Shown here: in pieces, positions 11,431 to 23,222 of the stretch | Layout: each line of letters starts with the position of its first letter | How positions within the stretch are numbered: the stretch's first letter is position 1 | DNA from: Sarcophilus harrisii | Taxonomy: Eukaryota > Chordata > Mammalia > Dasyuromorphia > Dasyuridae | NCBI RefSeq assembly: GCF_902635505.1 | Contig: NC_045427.1 | Span: forward strand, 57,252,539 to 57,316,538 | Length of the DNA: 64,000 nt | Direction: 5' to 3' | Translations under genes and position numbers: made by a program | The notes under the pieces: generated by a model | Database searches by the model: none | What the model saw: only the letters and a program-made list of their open reading frames with translations | Told to the model about the DNA's origin: nothing

Positions 11431-12343
11431 AGTCGGTCCTAAAATCCTCCTCTGGCCCACCTGCCACTTTACTCTCCCCCAGAACCTCGGTACCCAGCGG
11501 GGCTTGGGCACCTACCTCACCATTGGCACCATCTTTCCTGGAGCAAGAGAAGGCCCAGCGCTGCCCACCTGCCCCTCCTCAGTCGGGGACTCCCTTGCCA
11601 GGATTGAGGGCCCTGAGGAACTGCTTCCTGGCGCTGCACCCTGGGTTTCATAGAGCCCGAGTGGGGGAGCCCCGGTTCCTCCCTAGCACTTCCCACTCTG
11701 GCTCCCTCGGCCTTCGCTCCAATGGCCGAGCCCCACAAGGCCGAGGGGCTCCCGGCGGAGTCCTAGCGGCTGGGCCCCAGGCTCCCGCCAGCGCTTCCCA
11801 CATCCCATTTGCCTTATTCACTAATGGCTCCCCCAGCTTCTCAGCGTTGGGACCTGCCCTATACAAAATTCTTTGTGGGGTTTGCGAGAATTAAAAGTCT
11901 GTGATCTCATCTCTACCTCGTGGTTCTCAGGCTGAGGGATCCCAGGCCTTCGAATTGGGAGGGCACTAGAGAGCATTCTGTAGATGAAGAAACCTCGGAC
12001 CAGGCTGGACCCCAGCCCTAAGTGAGCGCTGCCCCGGGAAAGCCTTTGGGGGGGGCTCTCTGGAAGAGGCTTCAGAAGCAGGAAGAGCCCCACAAGGCTG
12101 GCTTTATTTCTCTAGCTGGCCCGAACCCCCCCCCCCCCCAATGATGCCAGGGTTCACAGCCTGAGGAAACCGAAGCGCGACCTTTAAAGCACAAAGAGTA
12201 AGAGCGGCTTGGCAGGATCCCCAGGAGCAGAGCTGCCCTTTCAGCCAGAGCCGCCTCCCCGCCCAGTGCTGCCCCCTCTCCCCCCACCCCCTCCCGGCGC
12301 ATCTCGGAGGCTCTCAGACACGGGCCTGAGGAATGGGGCCGGC
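11431..12343. other. LRRC29-ELMO3 convergent intergenic region
   Basis: The stretch is GC-rich with no supported gene. It may hold downstream 3' UTR of either gene: ATTAAA at 11890-11895 faces right, and a minus-strand AATAAA lies at 12103-12108. Apparent frames here lack splice or homology support. Confidence 0.5.
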
Positions 12344-12349
12344 TTTATT
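12344..12349 (-). terminator. ELMO3 poly(A) signal
   Basis: TTTATT on the plus strand is AATAAA on the ELMO3 strand, about 230 bases after the ELMO3 stop. A second signal at 12103-12108 could give a longer 3' end. Confidence 0.6.
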
Positions 12350-12579
12350 CTTAGCGGTGACCACCCGGATCGGGTGTCCGGTCGTGTGGCTGCCCCGCCC
12401 TCTACCCTAATAGCAGCAGGTGTGGTAGTTTTCTTAGGCGGAGGGAGGTGGGGAAAGGGCGGTTCCACCTTGTTCCCGTAATTTGACAGGAGGCGGGGGA
12501 GACCCCCGGGAGCCCCGCCGCCTTCCCTGAGAAGGAGCGGAAGGTGGAAGCCCTGCCCCGCCCGGCCTCGGCCCCCGCC

Positions 12580-15500
12580 TCAGGGCTCGGCGATGCTGCA
12601 GTCGTAGCAGAAGTTGTAGTTGGTGGGCGGGGGCGGCACGGGCGGAGGCTGGTCCGGGATGGGCACGTTCTCCAGCTCCAGCAGCCGGAGCTTGGTCTCC
12701 ATGGCCAGCAGCAGCTCCAGCTCCATCCGCGTCTGCTCGCTGCCCATGGCCCCTCCCAGCAGCGCGCTCAGCCCGTCGGTCCACAGGCAGAACTAGGAGC
12801 AGGCCACAGGGATTCGTTTCTGCCGCCCGGAGCCCGCCCCCGGCCCTCCCGGACCGCCCCCCACTCACCTCCCGTTTGGAGGGGGCGATGAAGTTGAGAT
12901 AGGCCTCCTCCTCCCCTGCGTCGTAGCTGACAGAGAAGGCGAGTTCGCAGACGTCCTGAAGGGGAGAGGGCTCCCGTGAGGGGGGAGGGGACGGGCCCCA
13001 GACGGACCCGTCCCTTCTGCTGCTGCTCTAAGGCCCACAAGCGCCTTCCTCCCAGCAGCCGGGGAGGCCGGCCGGGCAAGCAGCCTCTCCATTCTATAGG
13101 TGAGAAAACTCAGGCGGAGGCTGTGAACCTGCCGGCCTCTGCAAGCCCGGGGGCCTCACTGTGCACAGGGCCGCCTCTCTAGTTCCAGCCCGATCCCTCC
13201 GCACCGCCCCAGTCAGGAGCGGAGAGGCCGGGATCCCGTAAGGCAGCAAAGGCCCCGCTGCCTCCCGTCTCCCGGCCCATCCTCACCTTGTTTTGTTTCC
13301 CGGAGCCTTTCTCCCGAACGTGGGGACAGTCCTTGCCCAGCAGCAGGGCCCTCATCTCGGCCACAGGGACTGTGGGGAGGGAGGATTAGGGACGTTATCC
13401 CCCTGGAAGGGGAGGGGAGGCTGCAGAGAGCTGGGGGCCAGAGCTCTCGGGATCCCAACCCCGAGGGGCAGTCCCATGGGGGCCCCCATACGCTTGTCAG
13501 GCAGGCTCTCTGGAGCAGGGTGGGCCGCTCCTTCCTCCACATCCCCAAACTGCAGCATCTTGTGGTTCGGGGACAAACAGCAGAACCAGACTTTGTCTGC
13601 AGGGACAGAGGGAAGGAGGGCTGGGGTGAGGAAGCTCTTCCACGAGCTGAGCTGAGCCCCCTCCCCTCCCCATACTGACCCCCAGCTCCCACACACTGAC
13701 CTTGTCGCCGACGGCTGCTGATCTTACGGAAAAGCGTCCCCTGGCACAGCCGAAGCAGCCGCTGCTGACGGATCAGCTCCAAGAGCTCCGGCTTCAGCCT
13801 CTCCCGAAGCTCCCTGTGGGCGGGCAAGGCACGGAGCTGACAATGGGAGTGAGGGGCAGGGAGCTGGCAGCCTACGGAGGACTGTCTAGGGCAGGGTTCC
13901 TAACGGGAGGTCCACAGGCACCCCCAAGAATTTGTCGGGAGACTTCAGGGCATCTCTGAACGTGGATGGGAAACAAAATATAACTGTTTTTACTAGAGAT
14001 TGAGCCTTTCCTTCAATTATTTAAACGTGATTCTGAAGGGGTCCCTAGGTTTCCCCAGACTGCGGCCATAGGTGTCCGTGACACCAAAAAGCCAGGACGA
14101 GGGGCTGCTGGAGACACGTCAGACTGCGGCACTGACAGTGGGAGGCCAAAGGTCCGAGTCCGAGATTCGACCCCATCCCAGCAGCGCTGACTCCAGACAT
14201 CCGGCTTCTCTGCTAAAACAGGCTCCTAGTCTGCTCTCCCTCCCAGCACTTGGAAAGTGCTTGCAAATCTTGACGTGAGAAGGCTTGGGTTCACATTCTG
14301 ACTCTACAGCTCACTGTCTCTAAGGAGGGAACTACCATTTATGTGCCATCCCGGGTCCAGCCTCTCATAATAACTCTCCAAAGGCAGCTCCTTGCTGAGA
14401 TAGATCCAGACCCCCCAAAGGAACCCCCACTACGAGAAGGTCTCTTCACGTCTCTGGGGCCTGGAGATGTCCAGGCCCCGGACGTCTACACAGTGACGTC
14501 CCTTCTGAGCCCCACGAGCTGTGGCCCATGAGCTCTTACTGGCAGGGATGGGCTTCTCAGGCAAGGACTGGAGTAGGGGGAGCCTGAGAGGGGGAGGCTC
14601 CGGGCACCGCTGGCCCCCCGCCCCTTCCCCAGGGGGGCTCACACAATGGGTCTGGCCATGGTGCCCTCCTGATGCATCCTCTCTGTCTGCCGGAGCCTCA
14701 GCACCTCACTGTAGCTGAGGGCGTTCACCTTGGTCCTAAACAGCTCTAGAGAGGTCGGCTTCAATGCCAGGGTTCGAGTCAGTTGTTCCCGAACCACCTG
14801 CATCACCTGGAAATGAATGTCCCCTCAGTGTCCACACACCCCCTTCTTCCAAACGACTGCCCCCAGCCCCAGCCCTCAGGTTTCCTTCCTCACCTTGTCA
14901 AAGTCCTCCTGTGTGGCCCGCATCTCCTTCCACGTCTTGTTGAGCAGCTGGATGCAGACACAGAAGAGCTCCTGGAAGCTGTTGTCTTGCCCAAAGAACA
15001 TTGGAGAGAAGTCCTGGGCGGTCTCAGAACCTTGGAGGCGGCAAAGGAGGGAGAAGAGCTCAGTAAGACCATTGAAGCAGGCTCCCAGACCTCCCTCGCC
15101 CTCTGGATCCTCCACCGGGGGTGCCTACATTGCCCAAGGCCAGAGCTGGCCCGGAGCCCCTTCCTGTGCCCCAAAGGGTACCCTTGGGCCCCAAGGTAAG
15201 CTGCACTGGGACCATCCTGCCCACCCTGTCTCCCTACGCCCCAGGGGCAACACAAACACCAGGAACGAGGCCGGGGGAGCCGACTCACAGGGCTCCCCAA
15301 TGTGCAACAGCTCACACAGCAGCAGAGTGAGCTGGATGCTGCTCCGGGCAAAAGGGCACTCGTGTTTGTCCTCTCGGCTGCTGTTCTCCAGCACAAACTG
15401 GTGGGGCCGGAGAAGGGGAGGTCAGCCTCATCCCCCGAGAGGGCTGAGGCTCAGGGGCAGAGGGGACGGGGACACAAGGAGAAGGGGGTGGGAGAGTGGG

Positions 15501-18500
15501 GCTGGGGGAGAGCTCTACAGGACCAAGGACTGGAGGAAGGAGGTGTGGATCTGGGGGTGGCGGGCACTGGGAGAAGGGAATAAGGGCAGTCAATGGGACT
15601 TGGGATCACTAACCCGGCTATAGGCATTGGGTGCGTGGCTGGAAAAGTAGAGCATGTTGTCAAGGGCCAGCAGCCCTGGGGGGGCCCGCTCCAGGTCCTG
15701 GGCAGGGTTGCTGTTCTGAGAAGGGGACAGAGATACCTCAATGGGAGAAGGAATCTAGACAAGGCAAGGCAGCCCCAAGGGCGGGGGAGAGCAGGGGCCA
15801 GCAGGGGTCACTCACAGAGAAACCGAGTTTGCGGAACTCCCGGGCACAGAGGGAGCGGCGACGGTCAGCACTCAGGCCACTGCCCTGGGACTCCCCGTCC
15901 AGCTCGAAGGCCGCTTGGCGCAAGGCCTGCAACTGCTCCCGCTGCTCCTGAGGACGGGAGGCAGAAAGAAATCACCCCTGGCCTTCGCTCCCACCGACGA
16001 GGGCAAGCACCCACGGGCGAGGCTTTGACAGATTCCCAGATGTCGGCACCTGGTTGTAAGGGTCCAGGGGTGTGCGCATCCGCGGCTCCAGAAGCCCCAG
16101 CATGAGGGCCTGTAGTACGTACAGATGATGGGCCATCTCATCCCCAAGCGGGGTGGAGCTGTGAATAATGTTCTGGTGGAGAGAGAGAGAAGCAAGCGCT
16201 AAGACCCCCCTCTCCCGGTCGTGGACCAAAGGAAAGAGGGAGAAGGGTGGGCAGGAGTACTTAGGGCCTCCTATGTGCCGAGCTCTACAATCCTCAGCTC
16301 ATCGGATCCTCAACAACCTTGGGAGATAGGAGCTATTATCCCCATTTTACAGATGAGGAAACTGACAGTAAGTGACTTGGCTAGGGCCCTACAGCGAAGA
16401 AGAACTGAACTCAAATCTTCCAGATTTCAGGCCTGGTGCTTTATCCACTCACTGAGCCATCGTGCTGCCTTGAGAGAGAGGGAGGAAAAAAAGAAATGGA
16501 AGAGTCGTACTGGGATGGTACTGGGACCAAGACTGGTCAACACAGAGGGGACGGGTTCCCCTCGATCTGCCGGTTCTAGCAGCGGCTGCAATGCCACCGG
16601 CGGGGGGGACTCTGGATGTCGCATAAAGCTGGGTGTCCACACCCTCGGGTCCCTTGGCACTCTTCAGCCAACAATGATCAGAGAAGGAGCTTGGAGCAGC
16701 AGGAAGCAGGCTGCGTGTGGGGTCAGGGGTGAGGTTTGAACCTGCCGCCATAAAACATCATTGGTCTCTCTCATTGTGAAACATGATGACAGGCAAACGA
16801 GATAAGCTCTAAAGGGCTTTCAGCTCTGGAAGCTGCTAATGGGAGGCCCCACTCTTTATCTCCCTTCTCTGCTGCCACAAGCCCTCACCTTGTAAATGAA
16901 CTGACGGAGGTTCTTCCGCCACAAGTAATCCAGCATAATCTGGGAGGGGAAGAGAAGAAATGAGAGCAGGGAGAATCGGCCACCCTGCTCCCCAGCTTCC
17001 TCCGCATCCCCCACAGCCTCGCCCTCACCTGTCGATCGGCAAAGCTGGCGTTCTGCAGCAGAGCAGTAAGCAAGGCCATGGCTTTGGTCTGTAACGGCTG
17101 GTTCAGCCTGGCAGCAGAGGAGACCAAGGAAGGCATCAACTGGAATCTGGACCCCCAAGCCGCCAGCCCCCCAGCCTCGTTCCGGTACTCTGCCCGGGAC
17201 CCTTACACTTGTAGATGCACCAGCAGCCTTTCCAGGGGCACTTCCTGCTTCACCAGCTGGCCCAGGGGGGGGCTGCTGAGGGCCAAGCTCTCCAGAAGGC
17301 CCAGGGCCAGCTGTGGCACGGAGGCATCCATCAGGTTCATGTTGACATAAGATACCACCTGAGGGTCAGGGAATAAAGTCAGCTCTGAACTGCGAGATAT
17401 CCCAGCCGCCCACCCCTCTGTCTCCTTATTCCCCCCCACCCGACCTTTGCCCTCTCATGTCCCCACCTTCTTGACAAAGTTGCAGCTGAGTGTTTCCCAA
17501 GATACCACGCCATGCTCCATGAGCTCCGAGAAGGCCCTCAGCCCGTGGGCCAGGACCTCTCCTAGACTAGGGGGGAAAACAAGGAAAATCACAGGCGTCT
17601 ACTCCAGTTCTCTCCTTTTACAAATCAGAAAGCTGAAGCCCAGAAGAGACACCCCCAAGATCATATAGTTTAATGAGGGGCTGGGACTTTCCACTAAAGC
17701 CTGCTATCTCAACCTCAGGGCCTTCTCCGTTTAACTGAAAAGAGGAGGATCACAGGGGGAAAAAAAAAAAAATCTCTTCTCCAGGTGGATGGAATCATGA
17801 TAATTGGCAACAAGGAGAAGGTAGAACTACCCATCCCTTATTTGACTATGGCTTGTTCCGAGAATGACCTTTGGATCACAAAGGAGAAAACAAAAATGGT
17901 TTCTAGGGATCCCAGATAAGCAGGGAAACAGATTAGCCAAAGAACACAAAGCTGCTCTTTGTGAGGCCCTGATGTCTGAGGATCATCAACCAGACTGAAG
18001 AAGGGTAAAAGTGCTGAAAAGAGAGTGGAGTCCACAGACTAAACTCCTGGGCTTTGATTCTTAGCAAAATTCAAGAGTTATGTGAAGGGAAGGCTGGTGG
18101 GTGAGCTTTTAGAAAAGGGTACAGTGGTCACAAAAAGCCAGCTTGAGCACCAAGAAACAGGTCTTTCCAGATGCATCTCGTTTCCTTTATTTTGAGGGAC
18201 AGAGTTAATTAAATCAGGGCGATAACTTCAGATGTTGTTTTAGCAAAGCACTTGACAAAGTTTTTTTCTGGCATTCTAGGGAAAGGGAGGGTATGAGAGT
18301 CCAGACAACAGATGGGTTCAGAATTTGCGGAATAGCTGGCCACAAGAGTGCTCGTCAGCCGTCTGATATTCCCTTGGAAAGAAGTCTCTAGTGGAGTTCC
18401 ACAGGCATCTACTCTGCTCTTTGTCATCTTTCCCAGTCGCTTGGATAAAGTCAGAAGTGACATCCTTATCAAATCTTGGTGTAACATGTGGGTTGGCAGA

Positions 18501-21500
18501 ATGAGGAACTTTGAAGATTCTGGACCCACTAAAACTTGGTCCAGATGCAGGGAAGCAGAATGGAAGAAGCTTAATTTGTTCCAGGTTCTGAACTAAGCTC
18601 TTTTTTGCAAATATTAACTTACTCAATCCTAACAATTCTGCAAGGTAGTTGCTATTATTACCCCCATTTGACAGTTGAGGAAACTAAAGCACACAAAGTG
18701 GCTTGTCCAGGATCACAGAGCTAGAATCCAAGGCAAGGTGTGAACTCAGGAGGGCCTGACCCTAGGCCCAGTGCTCTAACCACTGTGCAGCTTAGCTGCC
18801 TCTTAGTGTAATAAAATCCACATTAACAGGGATAAGTGGTGAAAGGCAGTAAAGCAGACGGAAGCTGGGTTTTGTAGTCCAGAAAATCTTGAACTCGGCA
18901 GACTATGTGGTCACATAGGCAAATCACTCAAACCTCGAAATGTCCCAGGAAATCTCTAAGACCATTAAGTCAGAGATGAGTTGATGGCAATCCATGGAGG
19001 AACTCACAGATCCAGGGCAGACGTACACATGGTTTAAAAACAACACCTTGGTCAGTGTGACTCAGGGGAGAGGGCAAGAAGGGACAATGATGAGATAACA
19101 GTTCATATGAAAAAGATGTAAGAGTTTTAGTAGACAAAAAAGCTCATGAGATTTTAGATGGCATCAAGAGAGACATTCTATCAAATGGCCATGGCTCAAC
19201 CAGGGCATATCAATGCAGAAAAGCATAGGAAGACATGATACAACGGAGTAAAGAGTAAAAATAATGAACACAAAACTATAAATGAGAGAATAGCAAAAAA
19301 AAAAAAAAATGAAACTGAATGCCATATAATTCTAATGACCAAACTTATCTGGAAGATGACATAAGAAAAACGTATCACCCTCCCTTTTTTTGTAGAGGTG
19401 GGCTGGCAAATGGTTAGGAGACATCGCACATCCTCTCACATTCAAATTTGGATAGTTTCCCTCCCTCTTTTAAATTCTTTTTGTAGTGACAGAATCGCTC
19501 TAGAGTGGAAGGGGGAAGAGAACACATTCCAAAACTAAGGTTATATAAAGACAGAAGATGTCAACAAGACAATATTTAAACAGGCAATATGCTTAAGACT
19601 TAGGAAGGTTTAAATCCTGCTGTCTTGTGTCCAGGTCAGGCTCTGTTCTAAACTTCAGAAAGGGCACTGATTTAATGAACTGGACAGCGTCCAAAGTTGA
19701 AGGGCCTCCGGCCAAAGAAGGTTTGGTTGAAGGAACTGAGATTGGGAAAGAGAAAAATTAAGGGGACATGCTGTCTTTGAGAATGAAAGAGCTTCTCGCT
19801 ACATCAGAAGGCAGAAAAAAGCAATGGATGGGAGCTGTCAAATCCCAGACTTGACATAAGGAAAGGAAGCCTAACAATTAATTATCAGAGGAAAGAACCA
19901 CACTTGGAGCGAGCTGCCTTAGGAAGGAGTAGTCAGGAGTGAGGGCTGAATGTCCACCTGTTAGGCAGGGCACAGGGAAATCTCATGCTCCTTCCAACTT
20001 GAGATTTCTGAGATTCATTTTTTCACTGGAAAAAAACTGAGCCCAGAGGGAGAAAAAACCCTGCCTGAGCTCACCCAGCTACTGAGTAGGAGAAGCAAGG
20101 TGCAGTGTCCCACAGATGAAGAGAACTCCAATCTCACAAACTCGGGGAATACTGAGGGACCCTGCGGTCCTTGGTTGGAGGGGAAGTGACCGGGCAGGGG
20201 CTAGTCTGGCCAGGGCTCCCGTCCCGCACTCACTCATCCCCGTCCTCGATGATGGCCCCCAGGCGCTGAAGCCCGTCTCGGTTGATGACTTCTCCGGCAA
20301 AGGTGAGATCAGGAGCCAGCAGGGCCAGGCGGCTCAGAGCCTCCCTCTTCACTTCCCGGTTCCCACTCTGCAGCGCGTTCAGAAGTCTCTCCGCCTCTTT
20401 GTCCTGGGCAAGGAGAGGGGGAGCCCTGACTGGGAGAGCCCGGGCGCAGCCTGGGGAAGGGGAGCCATTCCAAGACCCAAGGGCTAGCCCGGAGAAGGCG
20501 AGTCAGGGGCTCGAGCTGGCTGACAAAGGTGGCTTGGGAACGGGGATGGGGAGTCTGTACCGGCGCAATGCTGAGGGAAAGTATGCTCCCATTCTTGATT
20601 TCCGATCGGTTCTGGAAGAGACCAAAAAAGGTGGGAAGATGCTTTAAATGACGGAGCGGAGGCCAAGAATGGGCTGTCAGTGAGGGGTCAGGGATCGGGC
20701 CAGTCCAGAAGTTCGGGAGACGCCGGCGGCGCCGGTGGGGGCCGAGGTCGGTAAAGGAGCGCTCGGGGAGGCGCTGAGGTGAGGGCGGGGAGGCAGGTGT
20801 GAGTCACAGCCGGTTCCTGAGGACTGTCGGTCAGTGCGGAGGCTCCCGGCGGCCTCAGCAGGCTGCCGAGAGGACAGTGAGGCCACTGGGGAGCAGGGGT
20901 CGGGGCAGACAGTGAGGCCACTGGGGAGCAGGGGTCGGGGCAGACAGTGAGGCCACTGGGGAGCAGGGGTCGGGGCAGACAGTGAGGCCACTGGGGAGCA
21001 GGGGTCGGGGCAGGGCTCACGCTCTCGGTGATGTACTTCCGATGGCCGTCCGCGTACTGCAGGGCGTAGTGCTCGGGGTCGTTCAAGTTCCAGCTGCCGG
21101 GAGGGAGCCGCCCTCAGCCTCCGATCCGCCACCCACCCCCTCCATCCCCCCGAGCCAGCGGCCCTCCCCGCCGCCCCACCCAGAGGCAGGAACTCACAAG
21201 TTGCAGACCTCCTTCAGCACCGCCGCCAGGGGCTTGGCCTGCAGGGGAGGGGATGCGGCAGTGGGTCACCCACCCTGGCCACGCGCTGGAGGGCTAGTGG
21301 TCAGCGCCGCCGAGAACGGCCGGGTGCAGACCGAGAGCACGAGCCGGGCTGAGCGAGGATGGAAGAGCCGGGGGGCAATGGGCATGTGGAACCGCTCTGG
21401 GCTTCAGCGGCTCCAGCCAGATGGTCTCCAGGGGGGCTCCCGTCCGCAAGGCCTGTGGCCCTACGGCTCGCGAGTGCCGGGGCTCGGGGCAGCAAGGACA

Positions 21501-21653
21501 CGATGGGGGTGGGGGAAGGGAGGCATGTGGGGCGTGTCCGGGACCCGAGTCTGGCCCAGGTGTGGAGTCGGTTACCTGGTCCAGCTCGATGAGCTGCGGG
21601 ATGGCCCCCGGCATCTGGATAGCGATCTTGACCACGTTCTTAGGCGGGGCCAT
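12580..21653 (-). CDS. ELMO3: Engulfment and cell motility protein 3
   Basis: Cytoplasmic partner of DOCK-family exchange factors that activates Rac in engulfment and migration. Twenty coding exons in transcript order: 21653-21576, 21238-21198, 21093-21021, 20611-20561, 20403-20234, 17566-17467, 17358-17207, 17107-17029, 16939-16889, 16172-16050, 15947-15816, 15715-15614, 15397-15289, 15030-14894, 14797-14643, 13813-13701, 13596-13492, 13369-13287, 12955-12869 and 12792-12580. Phases close exactly, giving 717 aa; human is about 720. The start is [16 protein letters not shown]. Armadillo-like repeats follow, then the ELMO core ([12 protein letters not shown] near the end of that region), a PH domain ([12 protein letters not shown]) and a C-terminal proline run ([11 protein letters not shown]) that binds the DOCK SH3 domain. 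The peptide ends CYDCSIAEP. No key part is missing. Confidence 0.95.
13890..14105 (-). repeat. Decayed repeat tail, family uncertain
   Basis: It shows the run 'gttcctaacgggaggtcca', 'attatttaaacgtgattctgaa' and 'gggtccctaggtttccccag', typical of a common mammalian repeat tail with 'ggtccatg' motifs. A similar stretch is near 26480-26660. I cannot name the family. It is in an ELMO3 intron. Confidence 0.4.
16263..16473 (-). repeat. MIR-like SINE, reverse
   Basis: The stretch contains 'cctatgtgccgagctc', 'ccccattttacagatgagg', 'aaactga', 'aactcaaatcttcc' and 'gctttatccactcactgagcc'. It lies in the ELMO3 intron between 16172 and 16889. Confidence 0.6.
18195..20015 (+). mobile_element. CR1/L3-like LINE, 3' half, decayed
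   Basis: Landmarks of a CR1-type LINE appear in order. 'ggagttccacaggcatctac' stands for the reverse-transcriptase 'GVPQGS' region, followed by 'gcttggataaa' and 'atccttatcaaat'. Then come 'gttttagtagac', 'aaaaagctcatgagatttta' and 'gagcgagctgcctta', and the terminal 'ctccttccaacttgagattt'. It fills most of the 2.7-kb ELMO3 intron between 17566 and 20234, on the strand opposite ELMO3. A younger SINE is inserted at 18615-18800. No intact frame remains. Confidence 0.65.
18615..18800 (-). mobile_element. MIR/tRNA-type SINE inserted in the LINE
   Basis: It carries 'tacccccatttgacagttgagg', 'aaactaaagcac', 'ggatcacagagctag', 'gtgaactcaggagg' and 'gtgctctaaccactgtgcagc'. It interrupts the CR1/L3-like copy and is therefore younger. 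Confidence 0.6.
20874..21013. repeat. 35-bp minisatellite in ELMO3 intron 3
   Basis: Four head-to-tail copies of a 35-base unit (from 20881; the last, 20986-21013, is partial), nearly identical, with a seven-base lead-in. The array stops seven bases from the intron donor of the exon at 21021-21093. Read on the ELMO3 strand each unit contains 'gctccccag', like a 3' splice site. Confidence 0.9.
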
Positions 21654-22060
21654 GACCCCCACGCCGGCTCAGCGGCCTGCCGGACCACGGAGGAAGGGGG
21701 TCAGCCGGGCGGGGCCGGGCGCATTCCTGAGACGGGCCAGGACAGGTCTGGTCGGTCCCGTCCTGCCCGGCCCCGCCCCCGCCCCCGCCCCCGCCCGGTC
21801 GGATCCACGGCCAGCGGGGGCTGAGCTGGGGGGCCCGCCCGAGGTCCGGCCCGGGGGCTGCCAGCACTCACCCGGCCCGGCCGCCGCGTCCTTCCCTGGG
21901 GAGCGCCCCGTAGTTCCGGGTTGGAGTCTCGGGGGTGGGACGCACAGGGTACAGGAGAGCTCCTGGGTTGGGCTGGGCTGGGCTGGCCCCGGCCCCGCCC
22001 CGCCCCCAGCCCCGACCGGTGAAGGCGGAGGCTCCGGGTCCCGGGAAGGAATGGGAAGAC
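21640..22060 (-). promoter_or_regulatory. ELMO3 CpG-rich promoter and non-coding first exon
   Basis: The stretch is dense in CpG and GC boxes ('ccccgccccc' repeats at 21770-21800). On the ELMO3 strand a donor 'ggtgagtg' ends a candidate non-coding exon at 21872, and an acceptor 'ccggcag' places the start of the first coding exon at 21676. The transcription start was not located. Confidence 0.55.
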
Positions 22061-22297
22061 TAGCCGATCGCAGGGCACCCAGGTGGAAAGCCGAGCTCCT
22101 TTCCGTAGCACAAAGTTCCAAGGGATAAAGTTTGTTGGCGGGGCCAGGGCAAGGAGGCTCTCCAACCCCGCTCCGCCTTTCTCCCTCCAACCCCCCACCC
22201 GCACCGTAAGCACAGCTGTGTCCATCGGGCACAATTCCCGGGCCTCCGTTTCCCGGCGGGGTTGAAATGAGGGATCACGACAGCCTTCGGCATGGTT

Positions 22298-22303
22298 TTT
22301 ATT
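22298..22303 (-). terminator. E2F4 poly(A) signal
   Basis: TTTATT on the plus strand is AATAAA for E2F4. It gives a 3' UTR of about 0.9 kb (about 22285-23222) that ends roughly 600 bases before the ELMO3 start codon. Confidence 0.7.
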
Positions 22304-23222
22304 CATTCAGACACTGTACAAATATTACAGGCAATTTCCTTACACTGCAAAAAGTATAAAAATAATCTTTATATAGGAATCTGTTCATTCCTGTAAATCT
22401 CTCTAAATCTCTTTCCAAACACTTTCTAACTGGAGGCAAGGGGTAGTACATGTCCCGGGTGAGGCGGGCCTCCTTGCAGCCCCGGACTAGAGGGGGAGCC
22501 CCCAGGTGGGGGCTCAGGGATGAGGATCCATCCAGTTTAGGGAGTCACTGGGCCTGTCTCATGAACCTATTTCGATCCGAGCAGCAAGTAGGACATGTGG
22601 GTGAAGGAGGTGTTGTTGGCAAGGGGACAGTGTGGCTTGGCTTGCTACAAGTGTGCGGGACTCCGGGGGAGCCTGCTTCAGACTCCGGAGATGGGCTGTG
22701 TGTGGTTGGTTTGTTACACACGGCCTTGTGTCCTCGCCCTGGCCCTGGGCTTGGCCTTTGGGGTCCTGGGGGGAGGCGCATGGACAGCAAAAGGAGAGAG
22801 AGGGGCAGGGTCTCTAGGGTAGCCTTGGTGATGGGGACTAAGGTACTGTATTACTCTGGGGCAGAGGGCCTGAGTTCTAAGACGATGTCTGGGGTGCAAA
22901 AGAAGGTGGGGGGAGACGAGGGTTCTGGCCCTAGGAAGAGAGGCACGTGGCAAATGCTTTGGCTGCCTGTTGACAGAGAATAAAGACATTAGGGGGAAAG
23001 AGTCCCCTCTCCCCTTTTTGAAGGGTGGATGGATAAGCTGGCCAGAGGAAAAAACCTCTGACCCCAACTGTGCAATTTGGAGAGAGGGGATTGTACGGGC
23101 CTGGCGGTCAGTGTATCCGCAGCAATCCTCTGTACAGTGGGCAAGAGGGGAGAAGGGAAGACCAAAGCAACCCCGAGTCATCAAACAGTCTTGTCTGCAC
23201 ACGGCCCCAGGGGTGGCCGCAG

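Noticed and set aside
10862-11467. Minus-strand frame of 201 codons opposite LRRC29
   Set aside because: It is a shadow of the GC-rich LRRC29 exons at 10955-11425; no splice or homology support.
20874-21013. CRISPR-like array
   Set aside because: Units are head-to-tail with no distinct spacers, inside an intron of a mammalian gene. The array at 32630 was rejected for the same reason.
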